Shown: positions 51,726 to 59,509 of the stretch, in pieces
Layout: the number at the start of each line of letters is the position of its first letter
Position numbering within the stretch: the stretch's first letter is position 1
NCBI RefSeq assembly: GCF_900155685.1
Contig: NZ_LT732548.1
Span: 195,898 to 259,897, forward strand
Direction of reading: 5' to 3'
Source: Paenibacillus bouchesdurhonensis
GTDB lineage: Bacteria > Bacillota > Bacilli > Paenibacillales > Paenibacillaceae
DNA length: 64,000 nucleotides
Notes under the pieces: model-generated
What the model was told of the DNA's origin: nothing
What the model saw: the letters and a program-made list of their open reading frames with translations, nothing else
The model's database searches: none
Made by a program: the position numbers and the translations under genes

Positions 51726-53093
51726 ATGTCTCAGGAGAGGACACAAGCAAACGAACACGGGCAAGGGACGCTTCAAAAAAAACTGCTGCCTCGTCATATT
51801 ACATTTATGGCCATGGGCGGTGTTATTGGTACAGGAATATTTAAAGGAAGCTATGAAACGATCAGTATAGCCGGGCCGGGTATTGTTATTTCCTACATCT
51901 TGGCGGGCTTGCTGCTGTTAATTGTAATGGCGGCCCTTGCTGAGATGGCGATGGTGTATCCGAATCGCAATATGAAGGATTTTATTCGGGAGGCGTTCGG
52001 GGAACGTCTGTCTTTTATAATCGGTTGGCTATATTGTTTTATGTGGCTCACGGTGTGCGTGATTGAGGTGCTTGCCGCAGGAAGCTTCTTGCAATACTGG
52101 CTTCCAGATGCGCCGCTGTGGCTGTTGACCTTGGGGTGTGCGGTACTCGTGCTGGGGATAAACATGCTGAGTGTTAGCGGCTTTGGAGAAGCGGAGTTCT
52201 GGCTGGCGGGCATCAAGATCGCCATGATTATTGTTTTTATTGTACTGGGCTTCTTGATCCTGTCCGGCGTATGGTCTGTGGAAGGAACCGGCGGATTGCA
52301 TAATTTGGTGGATTACGGCGGCTTCCTGCCGAACGGCTGGACGGCAATCATTGCCGCGTTGCTGGTGGTAATGTTTTCTTACGGCGGGTCGGAGCTGATC
52401 GGGCTTACCTTGACGGAGACGAAGGATGTGGACAAGGTATTGCCAAAGGTTGTGAAGAGCTTTATTTTGCGGGTCATTCTGTTCTATACGCTTCCGATCC
52501 TGATCATTTGCAGCTTGATTCCCTGGAATCAGTTGAACAGCGAGAGCAGTCCCTTTGTTCAGGTGCTTGCCAGCACGGGGATGCAGGGATCGGCACACGT
52601 GATGAACTTTATTCTCGTTACCGCAGTATTGTCTGCGGCGAACTCAGGGATTTATGGGGCAACGCGCATGCTGCATTCGATGGCCACCAGCGGTGAAGCA
52701 CCGCCTTACCTGGCCCGTACGACGAAACGGGGAGTGCCGTTGAACAGCTTGAAGCTGTGTGCGGCTGTATTGATCGGGGGTGCAATACTAGCCTACCTCT
52801 TTCAAGATGGGTTATTCCGCTTTCTTATGGCGGTGCCGGGATTTGTTGTACTGCTAGTCTGGATTAGCATCTGTCTATCCCAGCTCAAGCTGCGCCGCAG
52901 CTACCCGGTACAACCTAGCTTCCGCGTGTGGGGGTTTCCTTATATCACCATTCTGGCGACGGTAAGCCTGTCGGTCATTGCCGTACTGTTCCTTTTTGAT
53001 CGCCAAAATGTACTGAGCATCGGGGCTTGTCTAGCATTTCTGTTATTCCTGTATCTTTGGTCATTGGCCAAATTCAAGAAAAATCGGCGGTAG
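51726..53093 (+). CDS. amino acid permease, APC superfamily
   Basis: 455 residues, 12 membrane segments. The start of helix 1 carries GGVIGTGIFKGS, the substrate-binding loop of the amino acid transporter family; FSYGGSELIGLTLTETKD is the helix 6 signature. Proton-coupled uptake of an amino acid; substrate not predictable from sequence. ATG 51726 follows GGAG. Monocistronic, with a terminator at 53161. Confidence 0.9.
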   Translation: MSQERTQANEHGQGTLQKKLLPRHITFMAMGGVIGTGIFKGSYETISIAGPGIVISYILAGLLLLIVMAALAEMAMVYPNRNMKDFIREAFGERLSFIIGWLYCFMWLTVCVIEVLAAGSFLQYWLPDAPLWLLTLGCAVLVLGINMLSVSGFGEAEFWLAGIKIAMIIVFIVLGFLILSGVWSVEGTGGLHNLVDYGGFLPNGWTAIIAALLVVMFSYGGSELIGLTLTETKDVDKVLPKVVKSFILRVILFYTLPILIICSLIPWNQLNSESSPFVQVLASTGMQGSAHVMNFILVTAVLSAANSGIYGATRMLHSMATSGEAPPYLARTTKRGVPLNSLKLCAAVLIGGAILAYLFQDGLFRFLMAVPGFVVLLVWISICLSQLKLRRSYPVQPSFRVWGFPYITILATVSLSVIAVLFLFDRQNVLSIGACLAFLLFLYLWSLAKFKKNRR

Positions 53094-53160
53094 TTGCAGA
53101 AATATGATCCAATATTAGGCTCGATTGTTTCCGCGGGGAAGATATAGAAGGCAAATTGAT

Positions 53161-53198
53161 GACCGTTCTTCGATAAACAGGAGAGCGGTCTTTCTTTT
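53161..53198 (+). terminator. terminator of the permease gene
   Basis: GACCGTTCT (53161-53169) pairs with AGAGCGGTC (53182-53190) with one wobble, then TTTCTTTT. Confidence 0.65.
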
Positions 53199-53279
53199 GC
53201 CGCAAAAAGCAATTGACCAAAATTTAAAAAGGAAATATCATGAGTGCTAAATCGGAAATAAGGAGGAGGACATTTACGC

Positions 53280-54902
53280 ATGAACATGGAGAAGCAGGGC
53301 AGTATAGCCGTTAATCAGCTCGGTTACCGGAGTAAGGATGCGAAGATTGCGATGATCGCAGGGGAGGGAGGCCGCTTCCGGCTGGTGGATCATGTCAGCG
53401 GTGAAGAGGTTTGGCAGGGTCAGACGCTATCTGCGTCCGAAGATGCAGCTAGTGGTATTACGGTGAGCCGGGGCGATTTTTCCGTTTGGGAACAGCCGGG
53501 GACGTATCGGATTGAGGCCGAAGACGGGCAAAGCTCTTATCCGTTTGTAATTGCTAATGCAGTTTATGGGGAAGCACACCAGTCACTGTTGAAAGCGTTT
53601 TATTATTTTCGCTGCGGGATGGAGCTGGAGGAGAAATATGCCGGCCCATGGAAGCATGCGGCATGTCACCTCACGCCTGCCATTGTCCATGGCGAGGAGC
53701 CGCGGAGAATCGACGCTAAGGGAGGGTGGCATGATGCCGGGGATTACGGCAAATATGTAGTGCCTGGTGCCAAGGCGGTGGCAGACTTGCTGTTGGCCTA
53801 TGAATGTTATCCGGAAGCCTTCGCCGAGTCCTTGCCATTGCCGGAAAGCGATGGGGTTATGCCGGATGTGCTTCATGAGTGTCGTTATGAGCTGGAATGG
53901 ATGCTTCGCATGCAGGATGGCGAGACGGGAGGCGCATTCCACAAACTGACGACATTGCAATTCCCCGGCCCTGACGTGATGCCGGAGGAGGATACGGCAG
54001 AGCTGCACATCACGCCTATTTCAGCGGCCGCAACGGGATGCTTCTCTGGCGTTATGGCTATGGCGGCGCGAGTTTACGCTGTCTATGATGCATCCTTTGC
54101 CGAAGCATGTCTACAGGCAGCGGAGCGGGCTTGGGCATGGCTGGAGCTTCATCCTGATTACCCGGGATTTCGTAATCCGCCGGAAATCTCCACCGGGGAG
54201 TACGGTGATGAGCAGGATAGGGATGAGCGCTACTGGGCAGCCGCCGAATTGTACCGCACTACTGGCGCGACCCGCTATCACGAGGCGTTCCAGCAATTCG
54301 CAGGACAGGATAACTTTGATAAATATGAGCTGGGTTGGGCTGACATGGGCGGATATGGGACGATCTCTTACTTGATGTCCGAACAAGAGCAGGATTCTGA
54401 GCTGGCAGCACGGTTACAAGCCGGCCTGCAGCAGCGAGCGGCCGAGCTTACAGCGGTTAGCAGCCGAGACGGATTCGGCATATCGCTGAAGCCGGAGCAA
54501 TATATTTGGGGCAGCAATATGCTGGTGATGAATCATGCGATGCTGCTGCTGATCGCTGGCCGATTGTCGGGCTCCGCAGCATATGAGCGCCATGCGCTTG
54601 AACACGTACATTATTTATTTGGGGCCAATGTGATGGGCATGAGCTATGTCACCGGTCTTGGCACCCGGCCGATTCTGCATCCGCATCATCGTCCATCAGA
54701 AGGGGACGGAGTTGAGGCACCTGTTCCAGGTCTAGTTTCAGGCGGCCCGAATTATGGCAAGCAGGATGAGTATGCGCGCGAGCATCTAGCGGGTAAAGCG
54801 CCTGCCGCTTCCTTTGCCGATGTCATGGAGAGTTACGCTACGAATGAAGTTACGATTTATTGGAACTCTCCTGCGGTGTTCGTGCTGTCTCATTTCGTAT
54901 GA
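53280..54902 (+). CDS. glycoside hydrolase family 9, cytoplasmic
   Basis: 540 residues: an Ig-like CelD_N domain (NQLGYRSKDAKIAMI) followed by the GH9 (alpha/alpha)6 barrel. KGGWHDAGDYGKYVVPG (residues ~148-164) holds the nucleophile/base Asp pair, PHHRPSEGDG the conserved His/Arg, and SYATNEVTIYWNSP (~516-529) the acid Glu. No signal peptide, so it probably acts on imported cello- or gluco-oligosaccharides. ATG 53280 after GGAGGAGGA. First gene of a four-gene run (VOC, SDR, ThuA). Confidence 0.92.
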   Translation: MNMEKQGSIAVNQLGYRSKDAKIAMIAGEGGRFRLVDHVSGEEVWQGQTLSASEDAASGITVSRGDFSVWEQPGTYRIEAEDGQSSYPFVIANAVYGEAHQSLLKAFYYFRCGMELEEKYAGPWKHAACHLTPAIVHGEEPRRIDAKGGWHDAGDYGKYVVPGAKAVADLLLAYECYPEAFAESLPLPESDGVMPDVLHECRYELEWMLRMQDGETGGAFHKLTTLQFPGPDVMPEEDTAELHITPISAAATGCFSGVMAMAARVYAVYDASFAEACLQAAERAWAWLELHPDYPGFRNPPEISTGEYGDEQDRDERYWAAAELYRTTGATRYHEAFQQFAGQDNFDKYELGWADMGGYGTISYLMSEQEQDSELAARLQAGLQQRAAELTAVSSRDGFGISLKPEQYIWGSNMLVMNHAMLLLIAGRLSGSAAYERHALEHVHYLFGANVMGMSYVTGLGTRPILHPHHRPSEGDGVEAPVPGLVSGGPNYGKQDEYAREHLAGKAPAASFADVMESYATNEVTIYWNSPAVFVLSHFV

Positions 54903-54976
54903 TATTCTTTAAGTCCTGCCGTCCGTAAATGGGACGGTGTTACATACAAATAAATATGAGAAGGAGATTCGACCTT

Positions 54977-55435
54977 ATGGAAAAAAGTTTATTAGGAACT
55001 AACGTCATTACGCAGATCGGAATCATTGTACGCGACATTGAGAAAGTATCCCAAAGCTATGCGGATTTCTTCGGGATCGAGAAGCCGCAATGGTTCTGGA
55101 CGGATGGCGTTGAGGTCGCACAAACGGAGCTTCGGGGAGAGTCCTCAGCGGCACGCGCTAAGCTGGCTTTTTTCGATTGCGGATCGCTGCAGCTGGAGCT
55201 GATCGAGCCTGATGAGCATCCTTCAACCTGGAGGGAGTTTCTGGATGAGCATGGCGAAGGGGTGCATCATATCGCTTTTGTCATTAAGGGGATGAAAGAG
55301 AAAATTGCAGTGCTGGAGGCGAAGCAAATGCCTTTGATTCAGAAAGGCGAATATACGGGTGGCCGCTACGCCTACATGGACACATTTAAAGAATTGAAGG
55401 TTATGGTGGAGCTGCTGGAGAACGATCATGAATAG
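54977..55435 (+). CDS. VOC (glyoxalase/epimerase-type) protein
   Basis: 152 residues from ATG 54977 after GAAGGAG; 16 upstream residues in frame lack a site. Paired beta-alpha-beta-beta-beta modules: VITQIGIIVRDIEKVSQSYADFFGI and GVHHIAFVIKGMKEKIAVLE, resembling methylmalonyl-CoA epimerase-type members. Metal ligands plausible at His and Glu of these modules. Second gene after GH9; with SDR and ThuA neighbours it may epimerise or isomerise a keto-sugar. Confidence 0.82.
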   Translation: MEKSLLGTNVITQIGIIVRDIEKVSQSYADFFGIEKPQWFWTDGVEVAQTELRGESSAARAKLAFFDCGSLQLELIEPDEHPSTWREFLDEHGEGVHHIAFVIKGMKEKIAVLEAKQMPLIQKGEYTGGRYAYMDTFKELKVMVELLENDHE

Positions 55436-55467
55436 GATTAAATGCTGAAAAAGGTGGAGAATGAAAC

Positions 55468-56169
55468 ATGAATATTTTGATAACAGGCGCGGGCAAGGGG
55501 CTGGGCTTAGCTACGGTAAGCGAGGCGCTCAGGCACGGGCATCATGTCATCGCAGGCGTGCGCAGCCTGGAACAGGGGAACAAGCAGCTTCAGGAGATAC
55601 AGCAAAAGTATCCTCAGCAGCTGGATATCGTTCATTTGGATATCAATGATGAAAGTGGCATTATCCGTGCAAAAAATGCAGTGGAGCAGCAGCTCGGAAC
55701 CGTGGATGTCTTAATCAATAATGCGGGAATTCTGGTTGGTCGCGATTGGAAGCTGGAAGAGCTGGATATGGCTGAGGTAGAGCGCTCAATGATGACCAAT
55801 TTATATGGGCCGATGAAAGTGGTCAAGCATTTCCTGCCGCTTCTGCGCAAGAGCGCAGCGCCTTGCATCATTAATATTAGCTCGGAGGCGGGGTGTTTTA
55901 CAGGAGCTTACGGCGGAGATTACCCGTACGCGCTGTCCAAGAGTGCGCTGTCCTTCTTCTCGGCACAGCTGCGCAAGGAGCTTACGCCTCAGGGCTTCGT
56001 CGTTTACAATGTTCATCCAGGCTGGATAAGAACACCGATGGGGGGAGAACAGGCGCCGGGAGATCCTAAAGATACGGCACTTGGCTTAATTCACCTCGCC
56101 GAGCGTAAAGTCGTTCCTGAACAGGAAAGCTGGATGATTACTTATAAAGGCGAGCCTATGCCTTACTAG
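55468..56169 (+). CDS. short-chain dehydrogenase/reductase
   Basis: 233 residues, ATG after AAGGTGGAG. TGAGKGLGLAT, NNAG at LINNAGILV, Ser in NISSEAG, YALSKSA (Tyr/Lys), HPGWIRTPMGG. Starts 32 bp after the VOC gene. Likely NADP(H)-dependent oxidation or reduction of a sugar-derived carbonyl in the GH9 operon. Confidence 0.88.
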   Translation: MNILITGAGKGLGLATVSEALRHGHHVIAGVRSLEQGNKQLQEIQQKYPQQLDIVHLDINDESGIIRAKNAVEQQLGTVDVLINNAGILVGRDWKLEELDMAEVERSMMTNLYGPMKVVKHFLPLLRKSAAPCIINISSEAGCFTGAYGGDYPYALSKSALSFFSAQLRKELTPQGFVVYNVHPGWIRTPMGGEQAPGDPKDTALGLIHLAERKVVPEQESWMITYKGEPMPY

Positions 56170-56192
56170 CAGCGAATGGGAGAGGATTAAGA

Positions 56193-56849
56193 ATGAAGCG
56201 TATACTCGTAATTTTGGGCGATTATTATCATGATGCAGAACTCGCTAGGCAATCTTTTCAGGCAGTGGCGGAGCCTTATGTTAAGGCAGGAAAGCTCCAA
56301 CTGACCTATGCTGGCGTGGAGCAGTGCGAACAGGAGCTTCTCAAAGCACCGGATTTAGTCGTCTTGTTTGCAGGCAACTACATTGATCCTCGGGCTGAGC
56401 AGGTTCGATACTGGATGACGGAACAAATCGCCGAACGGATCGAGAAGTATGTAGCCGATGGGGGGGCCTGGCTGGCCTGGCATTCGGGATTGGCCTCTTA
56501 TCCGGAAGAGGGGGATTATATAAGGATGCTTCGGGGATGCTTTCTGATGCATCCGGATCCTAGCCAAGTAACTTATACGCCCCTTCCAGGCACGGATCTA
56601 GGAGCATTGGGTGAAGCCTTCAGCTTCATGGACGAGCATTACTTTGTTGCCTGTAAGGAGGATGAGACGAACGTGTTCTTGCGTTCCTCATCCGTGGATG
56701 GTGAAGCTGTGGCCGGATGGCATCATAGCTACGGGGCTGGTCGCGTTGGATGCATGACGCCGGCACATTCGTCCGAGGGACTGTTGAAGCCGCAGTTTAT
56801 TGAAGTGATGAGAAGCTTGGTTGCCTGGTGTGCTAAGCTTGAATCATAA
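56193..56849 (+). CDS. ThuA-domain protein
   Basis: 218 residues. The ThuA/glutamine-amidotransferase-like fold is seen in ILVILGDYYHDAELARQSF, DLVVLFAGNY, GGAWLAWHSGLASY (HSG in place of a catalytic triad) and GAGRVGCMTPAHSSEG. ThuA proteins take part in 3-keto-sugar and trehalose/disaccharide use in other bacteria. Last gene of the GH9-VOC-SDR-ThuA run; an imperfect hairpin (about 56959-57001) lies between it and the convergent deacetylase. Confidence 0.85.
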   Translation: MKRILVILGDYYHDAELARQSFQAVAEPYVKAGKLQLTYAGVEQCEQELLKAPDLVVLFAGNYIDPRAEQVRYWMTEQIAERIEKYVADGGAWLAWHSGLASYPEEGDYIRMLRGCFLMHPDPSQVTYTPLPGTDLGALGEAFSFMDEHYFVACKEDETNVFLRSSSVDGEAVAGWHHSYGAGRVGCMTPAHSSEGLLKPQFIEVMRSLVAWCAKLES

Positions 56850-57026
56850 ACCGCTCAAGAGCTCAGCCAGGAGGGCATTGTCATTAAATCAATAGGATAT
56901 ATTTAACTCGAGTCATTCCTATTAGCCATCCGAAGCTGGCTGATCTCCATCCGATCGAGGCCCTTCCTGCTGTGACTTAAGCGCTTGGAGCGGGAGGGCT
57001 ACACGTTGGTAAGGGTTAGCGACCTC

Positions 57027-58367
57027 TTACTGTAGATTCACGATCTCCAGGTTCTGTTCCTTCAAAAACTGAATGATCTGCGGTAGGGCATCGATCGTCG
57101 CTTGTGACTCATGGAGCAGGATAATCGATCCGCTAACGCCTGCTTTGGCAACGGAATTATAGATTTTTTTGGCGTCCCGGCTTTCCCAATCCTTAGTATC
57201 TATATCCCAAAGCACCATTTTATGATGAAGTCCGCGGATTATATTCACCACGGAGTCATCCTTAGCGCCATAGGGAGGCCGGAAGAGAATTACTGGTTCC
57301 CTGATGAGCTCTTCAATGAGCTCGTTGGGCTGTGTGATCTCGTATTTCTGTTTGTCATCAGACAGCTTGGTAAGTTCAAGATGATTCATGCCATGACTGC
57401 CAATTGCGTACCCGTTGGACTTCACGTATTGAATGGACTCCGGGTACTTCTTCACATTTTTCCCCACAAAAAAGAATGTCCCCCCCACCTGATGCTCCTT
57501 CAAGATGTCGGCGATCTCCTTGGTGTATTTAGAGGGGCCATCGTCGAAGGTAAGAGCAGCCTTGCCTTTTGGGAGGCTATAGGTAATTAATTCATCTAGT
57601 TCGATCGACGGCAAATCTAGCTGATTAGGCTCACCAGGTTCACCAGGTTTAATGTTCTCCACATTTTCAGCATCCGTAGCATTCTTATTAAGTACGTTAG
57701 GCTTATATAAAGAGAGGCTTGGTTCATTGTTGGAGCCAGCATAAACATGTGAGCTGACGGCTACCGCCCTATGCCCGGTTACATATCCATCGATATTTCG
57801 GTTGATCTCGCTTTTGCTAATCCTCACGTCAGTATTATCGCCGCCAGCAGCCTTATAGATCAAAGCAGGTACGGAAGAGCCGAGAAGTATCGTGAAGATG
57901 AGGCTCAGCACACCGACTGCCGACCAAGTCCATTTACGATTGAGCTTACCGGCATGTGTTGTATGCTTTGCTGAGGGTATATGCGGCACCAAGGCTTTGG
58001 GCATGGGGGTGTGAGCTTGGATTTGGCTATTCGCCTCATTGTGCTTCAAGGAATTTAATCCGCTTACATACGCCTCCGAACAGGAGAAAGATAATCTCTC
58101 GCTTTGATCGCGATAAGTTCTTGTTAGGTAGCTTGCGTGTTGACTTTGTGCCGAGTTCCATGAGCTGTGGAAGGATAGCCTGTACTTATAAATTCCTTCG
58201 GGTTCAATGAGGGCCTGCAGGTTCGCTGCCGTCCCGTCATCAATACTCCATAGCAGCTCTGCTGCTCGCTCTGATGAGATCAGCCTGATTCGCAAATACG
58301 ATTGGATTGAATCTCTATGCACGGAATGAAGCTCCAACAGCTTCATTTGATAGACTTGCACGGACAT
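57027..58367 (-). CDS. membrane-anchored polysaccharide deacetylase (NodB homology)
   Basis: 446 residues, type II topology: a ~148-residue cytoplasmic N-terminus, one membrane segment (WSAVGVLSLIFTILLGSSV, ~147-168), a linker, then the NodB domain (~265-445). Motifs: TFDDGPSKYT (catalytic Asp pair), SHGMNHLELT (metal His pair), RPPYGAKDD, WDIDTKDWES and ILLHES. Substrate is probably peptidoglycan or another wall N-acetyl-hexosamine polymer. The N-terminal ~100 residues contain a Trp-rich beta pattern, perhaps a partner-binding domain. Second gene of a two-gene operon. Confidence 0.88.
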   Translation of the reverse strand: MSVQVYQMKLLELHSVHRDSIQSYLRIRLISSERAAELLWSIDDGTAANLQALIEPEGIYKYRLSFHSSWNSAQSQHASYLTRTYRDQSERLSFSCSEAYVSGLNSLKHNEANSQIQAHTPMPKALVPHIPSAKHTTHAGKLNRKWTWSAVGVLSLIFTILLGSSVPALIYKAAGGDNTDVRISKSEINRNIDGYVTGHRAVAVSSHVYAGSNNEPSLSLYKPNVLNKNATDAENVENIKPGEPGEPNQLDLPSIELDELITYSLPKGKAALTFDDGPSKYTKEIADILKEHQVGGTFFFVGKNVKKYPESIQYVKSNGYAIGSHGMNHLELTKLSDDKQKYEITQPNELIEELIREPVILFRPPYGAKDDSVVNIIRGLHHKMVLWDIDTKDWESRDAKKIYNSVAKAGVSGSIILLHESQATIDALPQIIQFLKEQNLEIVNLQ

Positions 58368-58410
58368 AGTTGTCTCCTTTCTCTAGTTGCGACTAGAGAG
58401 CAGGTAGTGA

Positions 58411-59154
58411 TTATTCGGAAATAGTAGCTTTTGAGGAGAAGGAGGAAGACATCCGTTCGGTAAAGTCGTTGACCGTTTGCATCAATTCCGTTTTTTCTGT
58501 CAGAACTTTTGCGCATTGAGCCTCCAGCTTCTGATTCTCTGCTTCTAGTTCTCTAATTTTCTCTTCCAGTTCTCTAATGCTAAGCATATTTTGATATTGA
58601 ATATCCGCTGACTCTTCTTTAAGCAGGTTATATTTGTTGATTTCCTTCTCCAACTGAGTGGAAACCTTTTCAAAATCTTGATTTGCTGTGCTCTGATATT
58701 CTTTATAGTCTTCAAGGAGCTGGTCATAGCCCATTTGCTTGTTGGTAAGACTAGTTTCCAGAGCGTGGATTTCTTTGTTTTTATCCTGAATGAGCTGATC
58801 CTTCTTCGCAAGGTCATACTTTAAGCGGCTGATCGTTTCATTGGCCGCCACTAGCTGTTGCTCGTAGTCTTCATTTTTGTAAAAAATCAATTGCCGTTCA
58901 TTGAGCATATTCTCTAGAGAAACTACTAAATCCAGCGATACTTTATCGAGGTTCTCTTTAGATAGTATGTATTTCTTGCTGGAGCTTTCCGATGCGCAGG
59001 ATGCTTCAACGGGTACTTCCTGGTTGCTAGCGGAACGATTAACTAGATCTAGTGGTTCTTCATCCCCTTCTTTCATAGTTGCAACTGGCTCATTCTGCTG
59101 AGATAGAACGCCTTTCAACCAACCACGTGACTTGTTCTTGGTATCCCTAGCCAT
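58411..59154 (-). CDS. coiled-coil protein, operon partner of the deacetylase
   Basis: 247 residues, soluble. About 65 residues of charged, Ser-rich leader are followed by an almost continuous coiled coil (~75-235) with heptad patterns such as LEEKIRELEAENQKLEAQ. No catalytic motif. It ends 43 bp before the deacetylase start and shares its promoter. The cytoplasmic head of the deacetylase is an obvious candidate partner; together they may position wall modification. Function is inferred only. Confidence 0.7.
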   Translation of the reverse strand: MARDTKNKSRGWLKGVLSQQNEPVATMKEGDEEPLDLVNRSASNQEVPVEASCASESSSKKYILSKENLDKVSLDLVVSLENMLNERQLIFYKNEDYEQQLVAANETISRLKYDLAKKDQLIQDKNKEIHALETSLTNKQMGYDQLLEDYKEYQSTANQDFEKVSTQLEKEINKYNLLKEESADIQYQNMLSIRELEEKIRELEAENQKLEAQCAKVLTEKTELMQTVNDFTERMSSSFSSKATISE

Positions 59155-59273
59155 AGTCTCGTCTCCTAATAATGATATAGTTTTGTATTCATACCGGAAA
59201 ATGTGAAAAACATTACTAAAGTAACTATTATGTATTCATTAAGTTGTGTTTAAAACGAAGTTTATCTAATGAC

Positions 59274-59301
59274 ATTGTATAATTATGTAGAATATTGTCA
59301 A
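59274..59301 (-). promoter_or_regulatory. promoter of the coiled-coil/deacetylase operon
   Basis: On the minus strand TTGACA (59296-59301), 16-nt spacer, TACAAT (59274-59279). The leader would be about 110 nt. The remaining 350-bp divergent region is AT-rich with a cre-like site near the GH20 gene. Confidence 0.6.
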
Positions 59302-59450
59302 TATAATACCAATGACCCACTACTAATTTCCTAGTTTATTTTAGTAGGTTATTCGTGGATTAATAGCGCTGGTAATATTGCTTTATCTAAGAGTGAAAAT
59401 GATTAGAGAAATTTCCCCCTTTTGGCTATATTTTTTCTAGTATAGTAGGT

Positions 59451-59466
59451 AGTAAAGCGCTTTATA
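59451..59466. promoter_or_regulatory. cre-like palindrome upstream of the GH20 gene
   Basis: AGTAAAGCGCTTTATA has the symmetric AAAGCGCTTT core of a CcpA catabolite-responsive element, with imperfect outer bases. It lies 44 bp before the ATG, just after a TATAGT box, a position suited to repression. Confidence 0.5.
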
Positions 59467-59509
59467 TCCTGAATAGCGTGGAAAAAGCCTGTATATTAGG
59501 AGGGAAAAA

